62,536 nucleotides of DNA from UBA1388 sp964555515. Its GTDB lineage: Bacteria > Patescibacteriota > Microgenomatia > UBA1400 > PJMF01. Location of the stretch: assembly GCA_964555515.1 (NCBI GenBank), contig CAZKSJ010000003.1, positions 1-62,536 of the forward strand. Direction: 5' to 3'. The notes under the pieces are model-generated. The model was not told where the DNA came from, made no database searches, and worked only from the letters and a program-made list of their open reading frames with translations. Positions 51,191 through 58,312 of this stretch are shown here, piece by piece (within the stretch, counting starts at the first letter, position 1; each line of letters begins with the position of its first letter). Position numbers and translations under genes: made by a program.

Positions 51191-51214
51191 CGTAAGGTTC
51201 AGGGAGAGGCTTCA

Positions 51215-51223
51215 TGTTACAAT
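51215..51223 (+). promoter_or_regulatory. Extended -10 promoter giving a leaderless mRNA (NUDIX gene)
   Basis: TGT-TACAAT (51215-51223) ends exactly 6 nt before ATG 51230. Confidence 0.6.
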
Positions 51224-51229
51224 CTGGTC

Positions 51230-51781
51230 ATGCCTTCATTACTTGATTATGCCGCTAAACGCTGTTTAACCGCTGCCGGCATGTTAATCTACCAAAAGCA
51301 GGTGCTACTTATCAAGCACAAAAAACTTGGTGTTTGGCTTTGCCCAGGAGGTCACGTTGACCCCAATGAGTTACCTCACCAAGCAGCAGAAAGAGAGTTT
51401 GCGGAAGAAACTGGTTTGCAAGTGGTTGCGTTTGATCCATATTACCAGTATCAAGGCAAAGATTCAGAGTATTATCCATCACCCATTGAAACAAATCTGC
51501 ACTGGGTTTGCCAGGAAAATTATCGGCGCAGAATTAAATCACCAGATAATTATCGACCAGTCAAAACTTGGGCAAAGGGTTGCGAGCAGCATCTAGGCTT
51601 GGTTTATCTGCTCAAACCTGCTCATCAAGAAGTACTGAAGCTGAATCCCAATCGGCGTGAAGTGGATGAGATTGGTTGGTTTTCGCTGAATGAAGTCAAC
51701 AAACTAGAGTTATCCCCAGATATTAAGCAGCAAATCAAGCATGGCTTTGAGTTAATGGCGGCTGGAGAAGCCGGTCAGTAG
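51230..51781 (+). CDS. NUDIX hydrolase
   Basis: 183 residues. The Nudix box reads GGHVDPNELPHQAAEREFAEETG, seen as G(x5)E(x7)REFxEETG, preceded by LGVWLCPGGH. Substrate is probably a nucleoside diphosphate derivative; the C-terminal extension (about 90-183) with many Tyr/Asn/Trp is not diagnostic. It is a short monocistronic unit just upstream of the SUF genes with its own leaderless-type promoter; a second NUDIX gene lies inside the SUF cluster. Confidence 0.88.
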   Translation: MPSLLDYAAKRCLTAAGMLIYQKQVLLIKHKKLGVWLCPGGHVDPNELPHQAAEREFAEETGLQVVAFDPYYQYQGKDSEYYPSPIETNLHWVCQENYRRRIKSPDNYRPVKTWAKGCEQHLGLVYLLKPAHQEVLKLNPNRREVDEIGWFSLNEVNKLELSPDIKQQIKHGFELMAAGEAGQ

Positions 51782-51788
51782 AAAAATT

Positions 51789-51797
51789 TGGTACAAT
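51789..51797 (+). promoter_or_regulatory. Extended -10 promoter of the sufC-sufD cluster
   Basis: TGG-TACAAT (51789-51797). The predicted start of transcription is near 51804, giving a leader of about 36 nt to ATG 51840, with no clear Shine-Dalgarno. Confidence 0.5.
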
Positions 51798-51839
51798 GCC
51801 AGTCTTAATCAGTCTTTGCGAAAAGTATCCACAATTAAG

Positions 51840-52616
51840 ATGCATCATAAGTCTTCATTTAAAATCATGGATTTGCAGGTCGCCGTCCAAGACAAGTTGA
51901 TTGTGAAAGGCGTTTCCTTGTCAATTAAGCCCAGTGAGGTTCATGCGGTGATGGGCCCCAATGGTTCTGGCAAAAGTACGTTGGCCAATGCGCTCTGCGG
52001 ACATCCGTCATACCAAGTAAAGAAGGGTCAGATCAAGCTTGATGATCTAGAATTGCTTGAGCTTTCTCCAGATGAAAGAGCACGAGCAGGCTTATTTTTA
52101 GCTTTCCAATATCCGGTGGAAGTGCCAGGTGTGTCGGTGCAAAATTTTTTAAAAAGAGCATATGAAGCCAGGTTTTCGGCACAACCGGATCGGCTTTTTA
52201 AGCGAGTGATTGATTTTCGACAGTATTTACAGCAAAAGGCGGACGAGTTTCAAATTGATCAAGCTTTTTTGAGCAGGGGTTTGAATGAAAATTTTAGTGG
52301 CGGCGAGAAAAAACAGCTGGAAATCTTGCAGATGGCCGTGCTTGAACCCAAGTACGCCATTTTGGATGAAACCGATTCTGGTCTTGATATCGATGCCATT
52401 AAAAAAGTTGCAGCTGGGGTTCAGCGCGTGATTGAACTGCACCAAACTGGAGTGTTGGTCATCACCCATTACCAGAGGATTTTGGATTTTCTCAAACCTG
52501 AGATTGTACACGTGATGATTGATGGTAAGATAAAGAAAACTGGTGGGATCGAACTGGTACATATTTTGGAAAAAGAAGGTTACCAACAGCGGTTTGTTAA
52601 AAGAAAGAGCTCATGA
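51840..52616 (+). CDS. sufC: Fe-S cluster assembly ATPase SufC
   Basis: 258 residues: an ABC-type ATPase that powers the SufBCD scaffold. Walker A is MGPNGSGKSTLANAL, the Q-loop LAFQYPVEVPGVSVQNFL is characteristic of SufC, the ABC signature is FSGGEKKQLEIL, and Walker B is YAILDETDSGLDIDA with H-loop VLVITHYQR. There are no membrane segments. ATG 51840 is preferred to TTG 51816 or ATG 51867. Its stop overlaps the next start (ATGA at 52613). Confidence 0.96.
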   Translation: MHHKSSFKIMDLQVAVQDKLIVKGVSLSIKPSEVHAVMGPNGSGKSTLANALCGHPSYQVKKGQIKLDDLELLELSPDERARAGLFLAFQYPVEVPGVSVQNFLKRAYEARFSAQPDRLFKRVIDFRQYLQQKADEFQIDQAFLSRGLNENFSGGEKKQLEILQMAVLEPKYAILDETDSGLDIDAIKKVAAGVQRVIELHQTGVLVITHYQRILDFLKPEIVHVMIDGKIKKTGGIELVHILEKEGYQQRFVKRKSS

Positions 52617-52987
52617 TTCCTTATCTTTCTGAACATGAACCAATCTCTAAGCCGGATCAATTCCAACTCAACTCAGAAGAGCAGCTAGTCTTGGTTGAGC
52701 ACCTTGGTCTGCTTTTTACTTGTGAAGCGATCAACGACGCGAGTTCAGCAGCAGCGATGCTTGCTAATTGGTATGAAAAAGAATACTCCATTCCGGATTT
52801 GATCAGTTACCTTGGTTCTCCATATACGGCTAATCTATTGACCAATAACTTATGGGATAATCGAGCATATCTAGATTGGTCTTTGGTGAGAGGAATTGAT
52901 GCAAACGTTGGATTCACACAGTTAGATGATTTTGTCCATCACAAAATTGCAGAGCTCATTTATTACTTACGTGCAGGTATGATGTAA
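52613..52987 (+). CDS. Hypothetical protein translationally coupled to sufC
   Basis: 124 residues, acidic and alpha-helical, with SEEQLVLVEHLGLLF, EAINDASSAAAMLANWYEKEY and FVHHKIAELIYYLRAG. No family recognised. It has one Cys (LFTCEAIN), so it is not a typical cluster carrier. The 4-nt overlap with sufC and the position between sufC and sufB suggest a SUF accessory or regulator, an inference from context only. Confidence 0.65.
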   Translation: MIPYLSEHEPISKPDQFQLNSEEQLVLVEHLGLLFTCEAINDASSAAAMLANWYEKEYSIPDLISYLGSPYTANLLTNNLWDNRAYLDWSLVRGIDANVGFTQLDDFVHHKIAELIYYLRAGMM

Positions 52988-53016
52988 GGGAAATTTATGA
53001 CGGCAGAGGTTCACAT

Positions 53017-53622
53017 ATGAATGTTTCTCACCAACTCACAACCCAAGTCAAGCTGCTATTAAAAGCGGTGTTGATTTCTGATGACCAATTTCTAATCATC
53101 AAGCGGTCTGAGCTAAGTCAAAGTCGACCAGGTAAGTGGGATTTACCTGGCGGTAACGCCGAATGGGTGCACGCTGCGGTGGATGTGACTAACCCACACC
53201 GACAGGATTTAATTCGCGAAATTAAGGAGGAGACGGGGGTGGTGGTTGATGACAAGCAACTGGATGATCACTCAATTTGTTTTGCCGGCACTTACTTTAT
53301 GGTCAGCAGTCACCCCGCTCGGGCAGAAGCGATACCACAACCTCGAGAGCAAGCGAGACGAATTGGCAAGCTGGGCAATGGCGGCGAGGTGTTGGTGGAT
53401 GCAAACATGAATGGCTCAGAAACTTACACCGTTATCTTGGGCTGGAAAATTTTCCTTGCGAGCAATTTTGATCGGAACAGTATTCAGTTAAGTGATGAAC
53501 ATACAGAGTACGAGTGGATCAGTTGGGCTGAGTTTGATGATTATGATTTTGGTTTTGCAGGTGAAAAAGATGGCTTTATTCGACAAATGGTTGCCAATGC
53601 TTTACACTCCTCAGACAAATAA
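53017..53622 (+). CDS. NUDIX hydrolase within the SUF cluster
   Basis: 201 residues. It has KWDLPGGNAEW followed by an insertion (VHAAVDVTNPHRQD) and then LIREIKEETGVVV, so the Nudix box is G(x5)E-like but stretched between the glycines and the REIKEETG helix. The C-terminal part has EYEWISWAEF as in MutT-like proteins. The substrate is unknown. It starts 29 nt after the hypothetical gene with GCAGAGG upstream and ends 29 nt before sufB, so it is part of the operon. Confidence 0.82.
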   Translation: MNVSHQLTTQVKLLLKAVLISDDQFLIIKRSELSQSRPGKWDLPGGNAEWVHAAVDVTNPHRQDLIREIKEETGVVVDDKQLDDHSICFAGTYFMVSSHPARAEAIPQPREQARRIGKLGNGGEVLVDANMNGSETYTVILGWKIFLASNFDRNSIQLSDEHTEYEWISWAEFDDYDFGFAGEKDGFIRQMVANALHSSDK

Positions 53623-53651
53623 GAATTTTTTCACTAAGCAATTTTAAAATC

Positions 53652-56216
53652 ATGGCAAGATTTGCACACAAACAGACTGGCGCTTTTGATCCTGGATCTG
53701 GTGATGAGTATCAGCATGGCTACTCATTTTCGACGACCGCTTATACCCACATTCTCAAGCCCGGATTGAGTGAGCGGGTGGTGAAGGAGATTTCCCACCT
53801 CAAGCAAGAACCCGTGTGGATGTTAAAGTTACGCTTGCAGGCTTATCAGCAATTTGTTGATCGGCCGCTGCCTAATTGGGGGGCAGACTTATCTCAGATT
53901 AATTTTGAGCAGATGCGCTATTATTTGCGGCCAACCGATGATCAAGTGGGCTCTTGGGATGAAGTGCCAAGTGAAGTCAAGGAGACTTTTGAGAGACTGG
54001 GTATTCCGGCTGCGGAACGGAATGTGTTGGCAGGTGTGAAGGCGCAATATGATAGTGAAGTGGTTTATGGTTCATTAAAAAAATCGTTCGCCAAAGATGG
54101 AGTGATATTTTTATCAATGGACGAAGGTTTGCGCCAATATCCAGAATTGGTCAAAGAATACTTTGGCAAAATTATTCCCAGTGGGGATAATAAATTTTCC
54201 GCTTTAAATACGGCTACTTGGTCTGGTGGATCGTTGTTGTATGTGCCAAAAGGAGTGCAGGTAAAATTGCCGCTGCAGACTTATTTTCGAATTAATGCGG
54301 AAAGTATGGGTCAGTTTGAAAGGACGTTGATTATCGTGGATGAAGGTGCGAGCGTGCATTATGTGGAAGGTTGCTTTATTGAAGGAACAAAAATAGATAC
54401 TGCAAAAGGTAGGGTTAACATTGAGAACGTTACTATTGGTGATAATGTACTAACACATAAGGGAATTTATCGCATGGTATATCACACTCAAGTTAGACCC
54501 TATTCAGGTGATTTATACACCATCCAAGTAAGGGGAAATCCAAGTGAGAAAATAAAAACTACAGAGGAACATCCATTCCTAGTAGTTAAAAGGCAGTACG
54601 CAAATGACAGAAATACAAAATGGAATCGACAATGGGTGACTGTAAAGAATCTAAAAAAAAACGATTACCTATGTATCCCCATTGACCAATCGTTAAAGGA
54701 ACAAAAAGAAATAGAATATCCTGTAGTAGTTGGTAATGGCAGATATGGATTTGTCGAGGAAATTATTAGGGTTAGTTCCAGTCCAGAGTTATTTAGACTT
54801 GTGGGTTACTATTTAGCCGAGGGTAGTATCAGTAGTGGTTCTTATTTGAATCTTTCTTTTTCTGAGGATGAGAGAGAATTAATAGAGGACGTAAAATCAT
54901 TATTTAAGACAATATTTCAAGAAACAAAGATTAGAGAGATTCATCATCAGGCCAACCATGGCACAAGTGTGGTGGTTAGCTCAGTAAGATTGTGCAGGTT
55001 TTTTGAGCAGTTTGGTACCAGTTGTGATACGAAAAAAGTTCCAGAGTGGATGATGGCAGAATTGCCTAGTAAGCAACAACAACTTATTTTGGGATGGTAT
55101 CGGGGTGATGGAAGTTACGAGAAAAAGAAGCACAAACATGGTTTAAAGGAAAATTTTAGAATTTGTACTACTTCAAAATTTCTCGCTTATCAAGGAAAGC
55201 AGTTATTAGCAAGAATAGGTATCGCATCCAGCTTAAATGTACGTGACCGAAGTCATGAAAATAGAAAACAAATGTATACCTTGATCATTGGAGGAGAATA
55301 CGCAGTTAAGTTTGGTCGACAGATAGGAATGAAGATCAGAGAAAAATTAAATTCAAAAAAAAGAGCCACGTATTATCACCTAGATAAACAATATTTGTAT
55401 GCACCTATTGTCAGTATAAACAAGGAAGAAGTTGAGAGATTGCCTGTTTATAATTTCAGTGTTGAAGATGATGAAAGTTACACTGCCGGTGGAGTTGCTG
55501 TTCATAACTGCACGGCTCCTCAATTCTCAAGTAGTTCGTTACATGCGGCGGTGGTGGAAATTTATGTCAAGGCAGGTGCCACATGCCAGTACACCACCAT
55601 TCAGAATTGGTACAAAAATGTTTACAACTTGGTGACTAAGCGGGCACACGTGGCGGCAGAAGGGACGATGATTTGGACAGATTTTAATATGGGCTCGAAA
55701 GTGACGATGAAGTATCCAGGGTTTGTGCTGGCAGGTCGGGGCGCCAAGGGGGAAACCCTCAGTATGGCCTTGGCAACGGCTGGGCAGCACCAAGATACTG
55801 GGAGCAAGGCCATCCACTTGGCGCCCCACACGAGCTCCACCATTATTTCTAAATCGATCAGCAAGGGTGGCGGCCGCACCAGCTATCGAGGCTTGGTCAA
55901 CGTTGGCCCGACAGCTTATGATAGCCACAACACCGTCATCTGTGACGCGTTATTGCTCGACCCTCAATCGCGTTCAGACACTTATCCCACCGATAGAATT
56001 TTCAATTCACAAGTGGAAGTGCAGCACGAAGCCACTGTTTCCAAAATTGGTGATGATCAATTGTTTTACTTGATGAGCCGGGGTATTAGCGAAGAGGATG
56101 CGCGGAAAATGATCGTGCACGGTTTTGTGGGTGATTTGGTCAAAAAACTGCCTCTAGAATATGCGGTGGAGATGAACCGGCTGATTGACCACGAGATGGA
56201 AGGGAGTATTGGTTAA
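53652..56216 (+). CDS. sufB: Fe-S cluster scaffold SufB containing an intein
   Basis: 854 residues as translated; after splicing out the 379-residue intein (residues 241-619) the mature protein is about 475, normal for SufB. N-extein: a helical region, DEGLRQYPELVKEYFGKI and the beta-helix ENxFSALNTATW-type segment (KFSALNTATWSGGSLLYVP), up to VHYVEG. C-extein: CTAPQFSSSSLHAAVVEIYV, NWYKNVYNLVTKRA, TMIWTDFNMGS and the C-terminal MSRGISEEDARKMIVHGFVGDL. SufB forms the SufBC2D scaffold on which clusters are built. The intein interrupts directly before a conserved Cys, so no functional SufB can form without splicing. It ends at TAA immediately followed by the sufD ATG. Confidence 0.95.
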   Translation: MARFAHKQTGAFDPGSGDEYQHGYSFSTTAYTHILKPGLSERVVKEISHLKQEPVWMLKLRLQAYQQFVDRPLPNWGADLSQINFEQMRYYLRPTDDQVGSWDEVPSEVKETFERLGIPAAERNVLAGVKAQYDSEVVYGSLKKSFAKDGVIFLSMDEGLRQYPELVKEYFGKIIPSGDNKFSALNTATWSGGSLLYVPKGVQVKLPLQTYFRINAESMGQFERTLIIVDEGASVHYVEGCFIEGTKIDTAKGRVNIENVTIGDNVLTHKGIYRMVYHTQVRPYSGDLYTIQVRGNPSEKIKTTEEHPFLVVKRQYANDRNTKWNRQWVTVKNLKKNDYLCIPIDQSLKEQKEIEYPVVVGNGRYGFVEEIIRVSSSPELFRLVGYYLAEGSISSGSYLNLSFSEDERELIEDVKSLFKTIFQETKIREIHHQANHGTSVVVSSVRLCRFFEQFGTSCDTKKVPEWMMAELPSKQQQLILGWYRGDGSYEKKKHKHGLKENFRICTTSKFLAYQGKQLLARIGIASSLNVRDRSHENRKQMYTLIIGGEYAVKFGRQIGMKIREKLNSKKRATYYHLDKQYLYAPIVSINKEEVERLPVYNFSVEDDESYTAGGVAVHNCTAPQFSSSSLHAAVVEIYVKAGATCQYTTIQNWYKNVYNLVTKRAHVAAEGTMIWTDFNMGSKVTMKYPGFVLAGRGAKGETLSMALATAGQHQDTGSKAIHLAPHTSSTIISKSISKGGGRTSYRGLVNVGPTAYDSHNTVICDALLLDPQSRSDTYPTDRIFNSQVEVQHEATVSKIGDDQLFYLMSRGISEEDARKMIVHGFVGDLVKKLPLEYAVEMNRLIDHEMEGSIG
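54372..55508 (+). mobile_element. SufB intein with LAGLIDADG homing endonuclease
   Basis: 379 residues, from Cys1 (CFIEGTKIDTAKGRVNIENV) to His-Asn, with Cys as +1 extein residue. Block B is KTTEEHPFLV (TxxH). The endonuclease motifs are LFRLVGYYLAEGSIS and QLILGWYRGDGSY, both keeping an acidic catalytic residue. Block F is VYNFSVEDDESYTA and block G VAVHN|C. All splicing residues are present and it looks active. Its DNA is visibly more A/T-rich than the flanking extein, consistent with acquisition. Confidence 0.93.
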
Positions 56217-56744
56217 ATGTCGGCAAAATCACTACATACCATCATTAAGGTGTCTGGTCATCAATCGATCGTGATCGATCATCCAGGAAAATTTGAAATT
56301 TTATTAACAGCGCCGGGTGCTGTAGCAGAAATTAGCGGTGTGTTTGTTTTGTCTGAACAAGCACGGGCAGAGGTGGAAGTAGAAATTCACCATCAAGCCC
56401 CTCACACCAAAGCAGAAACCACTCTCAAAGGTGTCGCGGGCGGCCAAGCCCAACTCAAATTTGTGGGCAGAATCATCATTGATCCAAATTGCGGTGATAG
56501 TAATTCTTTTTTGACGGAGCGGATTTTATTATTGTCAGACAAGGCTAAAGCTGAGGCCATCCCTGACCTAGAAATTTTAACCGATGATGTCAAGTGTTCC
56601 CACGCGGTTAGCATCAGCCGCATTCCTGAAATTCAGATATTTTACCTGATGAGTAGGGGTATTTCCCGCAGTGACGCAGAACAATTGATTGTTAATGGAT
56701 TCTTGGAATTAGATGAAAAAAAGCTGATTAATCAATGTAAATAG
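56217..56744 (+). CDS. sufD: Minimal SufD-like protein
   Basis: 175 residues. It covers only the C-terminal part of a SufB/D family beta-helix (IIKVSGHQSIVIDHPGKFEIL; AEVEVEIHHQAPHTKAETTLKGVAGG; GDSNSFLTERILLLSDKAKAEAIPDLEI) and the terminal helices ending MSRGISRSDAEQLIVNGFLELDEK. Ordinary SufD is over twice as long, so this is a stripped-down version, presumably still pairing with SufB. It starts at the base after the sufB stop. A diverged second copy of its 3' end lies at 57617-57670. Confidence 0.85.
   Translation: MSAKSLHTIIKVSGHQSIVIDHPGKFEILLTAPGAVAEISGVFVLSEQARAEVEVEIHHQAPHTKAETTLKGVAGGQAQLKFVGRIIIDPNCGDSNSFLTERILLLSDKAKAEAIPDLEILTDDVKCSHAVSISRIPEIQIFYLMSRGISRSDAEQLIVNGFLELDEKKLINQCK
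56670..56701 (+). repeat. sufD 3'-end repeat, copy 1
   Basis: This 32-nt stretch matches 57629-57660 at 28 positions without gaps. It starts AGTGACGCAG and ends ATGGATT in both copies. The copies bracket the toxin-antitoxin pair. Confidence 0.8.
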
Positions 56745-56765
56745 AAATATATTATCAGCCAAAGG

Positions 56766-56774
56766 TGATATAAT
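56766..56774 (+). promoter_or_regulatory. Extended -10 promoter giving a leaderless mRNA (toxin-antitoxin pair)
   Basis: TGA-TATAAT (56766-56774) ends exactly 6 nt before ATG 56781. Confidence 0.7.
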
Positions 56775-56780
56775 AGAGAC

Positions 56781-56978
56781 ATGCACAATTGGTCAGTAAA
56801 TATCAATCAATTAAAGAAAAATCCAGATGCCCTAGCTCGTTTTGTTTTAGAACAAAGAATTAATTATGGGTTGAATGGTCATAAAATTTCGCTTGCTGAG
56901 TTGAAAAAATATTGGCATTTACTTCGTTTAGATCCTCTGAAAAAGTCATATTTAGAAAAAATTGTATGGCCATCTTAA
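56781..56978 (+). CDS. Small putative antitoxin of an AbiEii-type pair
   Basis: 65 residues, basic and helical: SVNINQLKKNPDALARFVLEQRINYGL, HKISLAELKKYWHLLRLD and LDPLKKSYLEKIVW. It does not resemble the long AbiEi winged-helix antitoxin, but small helical partners upstream of AbiEii nucleotidyltransferases are common. Its last 13 nt overlap the toxin start (ATG 56966), so the two are translationally coupled. The leaderless-type promoter is immediately upstream. Confidence 0.65.
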   Translation: MHNWSVNINQLKKNPDALARFVLEQRINYGLNGHKISLAELKKYWHLLRLDPLKKSYLEKIVWPS

Positions 56979-57616
56979 GCGAAGAGCAAAGTCTAGTTCT
57001 CCAACTATTATCAAAAACGATGTTGGCAAAGAGTTTTTATTTTACTGGCGGCACCGCTTTGGCTCATTTTTACTTAAAACATCGTCGATCCGAAGATTTA
57101 GATTTTTTTAATCAAGAGGAATTCGATCCCCAGGTAATTGTAGCTACACTTAAATCGTTACAAAAAAAACTGAAATATAAATCAATTGATTTCCAAAATA
57201 GTTTTAATCGGAACTTATATTTTCTGAAATTTGAGAACGGAAATGTGTTGAAGTTAGAATTCACTTATTACCCTTTTACACAAGTTGAGAAACCAAGTAT
57301 AAAAAATGGGTTGTTGGTAGATAGTCCTGTTGATATTGCGGTTAACAAATTATTTACCATTTCTCAGAAACCTAGAGGGAGAGATTATTTTGATTTGTAT
57401 TGTTTAATTGAGAAATATAAATTGGAGGATTTGAGAACGATGGCAAAGAAGAAATTTGATTGGCACATCGATCCCCTGCATCTTGCGTCAAGACTGTATG
57501 AAGTAGCACTACATCTTGATGATCCAATTCTGGTCAAAAAAATATCAAAGAAAGAAATTATTCATTTTTTCCAAGCGCTTTCGCTTCAACTTAAGGGAGA
57601 AATAATCGTTGGTTAG
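56966..57616 (+). CDS. AbiEii-family nucleotidyltransferase toxin
   Basis: 216 residues. The hallmark is FYFTGGTALAHFYLKHRRSEDLDFF (GGTALA followed by R-x-S-x-DLDF; the two Asp bind metal). Then come LKLEFTYYPF, VDIAVNKLFTISQKPRGRDYFDLY (the K-x5-R-x-RDxxDL motif) and a helical C-terminus. AbiEii enzymes attach nucleotides to targets such as tRNA acceptor ends and block translation; they serve phage defence and plasmid or island stability. ATG 56966 is used, inside the 3' end of the antitoxin gene. It sits between sufD and a relic of a sufD 3' end, indicating insertion. Confidence 0.88.
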   Translation: MAILSEEQSLVLQLLSKTMLAKSFYFTGGTALAHFYLKHRRSEDLDFFNQEEFDPQVIVATLKSLQKKLKYKSIDFQNSFNRNLYFLKFENGNVLKLEFTYYPFTQVEKPSIKNGLLVDSPVDIAVNKLFTISQKPRGRDYFDLYCLIEKYKLEDLRTMAKKKFDWHIDPLHLASRLYEVALHLDDPILVKKISKKEIIHFFQALSLQLKGEIIVG

Positions 57617-57670
57617 GAAATATTTAGTAGTGACGCAGCACAATTGCTTGTGGATGGATTTCTTAGCTAA
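57617..57670 (+). pseudogene. Relic of a sufD 3' end
   Basis: Read in frame this encodes EIFSSDAAQLLVDGFLS-stop, matching SRSDAEQLIVNGFLEL of the intact sufD C-terminus. The DNA from 57629 to 57660 is 28/32 identical to 56670-56701. It begins at the base after the toxin stop and overlaps the 3' end of the minus-strand methyltransferase. There is no start codon, so it is a fragment. Confidence 0.8.
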
Positions 57671-58259
57671 TTTTTTTTGCAAAAATAACTTGATGCTGTT
57701 CGTTAGCTGAACTGTCGACTTGATCGTTAATAATTTCAAAGCCCGCTTGTTTAATTATTTTCAAGTTATGTTTAGCGTCGTAATGACTCCAGTGCATATC
57801 TGTACCCAACAAATCCTCATGACCTACCCAGTTAGTCATGCCCATGGTGACAAGTAATAAGCCCCCAATAGGTAAAAAACTATTTATTTTGTGGAAAAGT
57901 TCCAGATGGGTTTCCCTTGGAATATGAAAAATTGCGTAGAACGAAACAACTGCATTAACTTGGTATTCGTTAGGTTGTAAGAGAGACATGTCTTTAACAA
58001 CAAAATTTCCGTCAGGAACATGCTTTTTAGCTAACTTAATTTGTTCTTCAGATACATCAACACCAATGACTTGGTGACCTCTGTCTGCTAAATATTTAGA
58101 CACAGGTCGACCAGATCCACATCCAAGATCTAGAATAGTTGACGCAGGAGTTAGCTCCTGATTAAGTTGCTTGAGATATTTTTCGCTGCCAAACTGATCG
58201 CGATAATCGTCATATTTTTGGGCAATTTGGTTATAACCATGTTTTACTTTTATTTGCAT
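57663..58259 (-). CDS. SAM-dependent methyltransferase
   Basis: 198 residues, class I: motif I ILDLGCGSGRPVSKYL, then VIGVDVSEEQIKLAKKHVP, NFVVKDMSLL and AVVSFYAIFHIPRETHLELF, with GGLLLVTMGMTNW. It is the small-molecule type (Methyltransf_25); the substrate is unknown. TATAAT (58266-58271, minus) ends exactly 6 nt before the ATG, so the mRNA should be leaderless. It is divergent from sufS, with both promoters packed in 53 bp, and its 3' end overlaps the sufD relic, so it may have arrived with the toxin-antitoxin cassette. Confidence 0.85.
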   Translation of the reverse strand: MQIKVKHGYNQIAQKYDDYRDQFGSEKYLKQLNQELTPASTILDLGCGSGRPVSKYLADRGHQVIGVDVSEEQIKLAKKHVPDGNFVVKDMSLLQPNEYQVNAVVSFYAIFHIPRETHLELFHKINSFLPIGGLLLVTMGMTNWVGHEDLLGTDMHWSHYDAKHNLKIIKQAGFEIINDQVDSSANEQHQVIFAKKIS

Positions 58260-58265
58260 GTTGAA

Positions 58266-58271
58266 ATTATA
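58266..58271 (-). promoter_or_regulatory. -10 box giving a leaderless mRNA (methyltransferase)
   Basis: TATAAT on the minus strand, exactly 6 nt before ATG 58259. Confidence 0.65.
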
Positions 58272-58300
58272 ACTTGAGATCGATCATTGTTTTTATGAGT

Positions 58301-58306
58301 TACAAT
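58301..58306 (+). promoter_or_regulatory. -10 box giving a leaderless mRNA (sufS)
   Basis: TACAAT, exactly 6 nt before ATG 58313. This start is independently fixed by the SufS family N-terminus. Confidence 0.65.
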
Positions 58307-58312
58307 ACAAGC

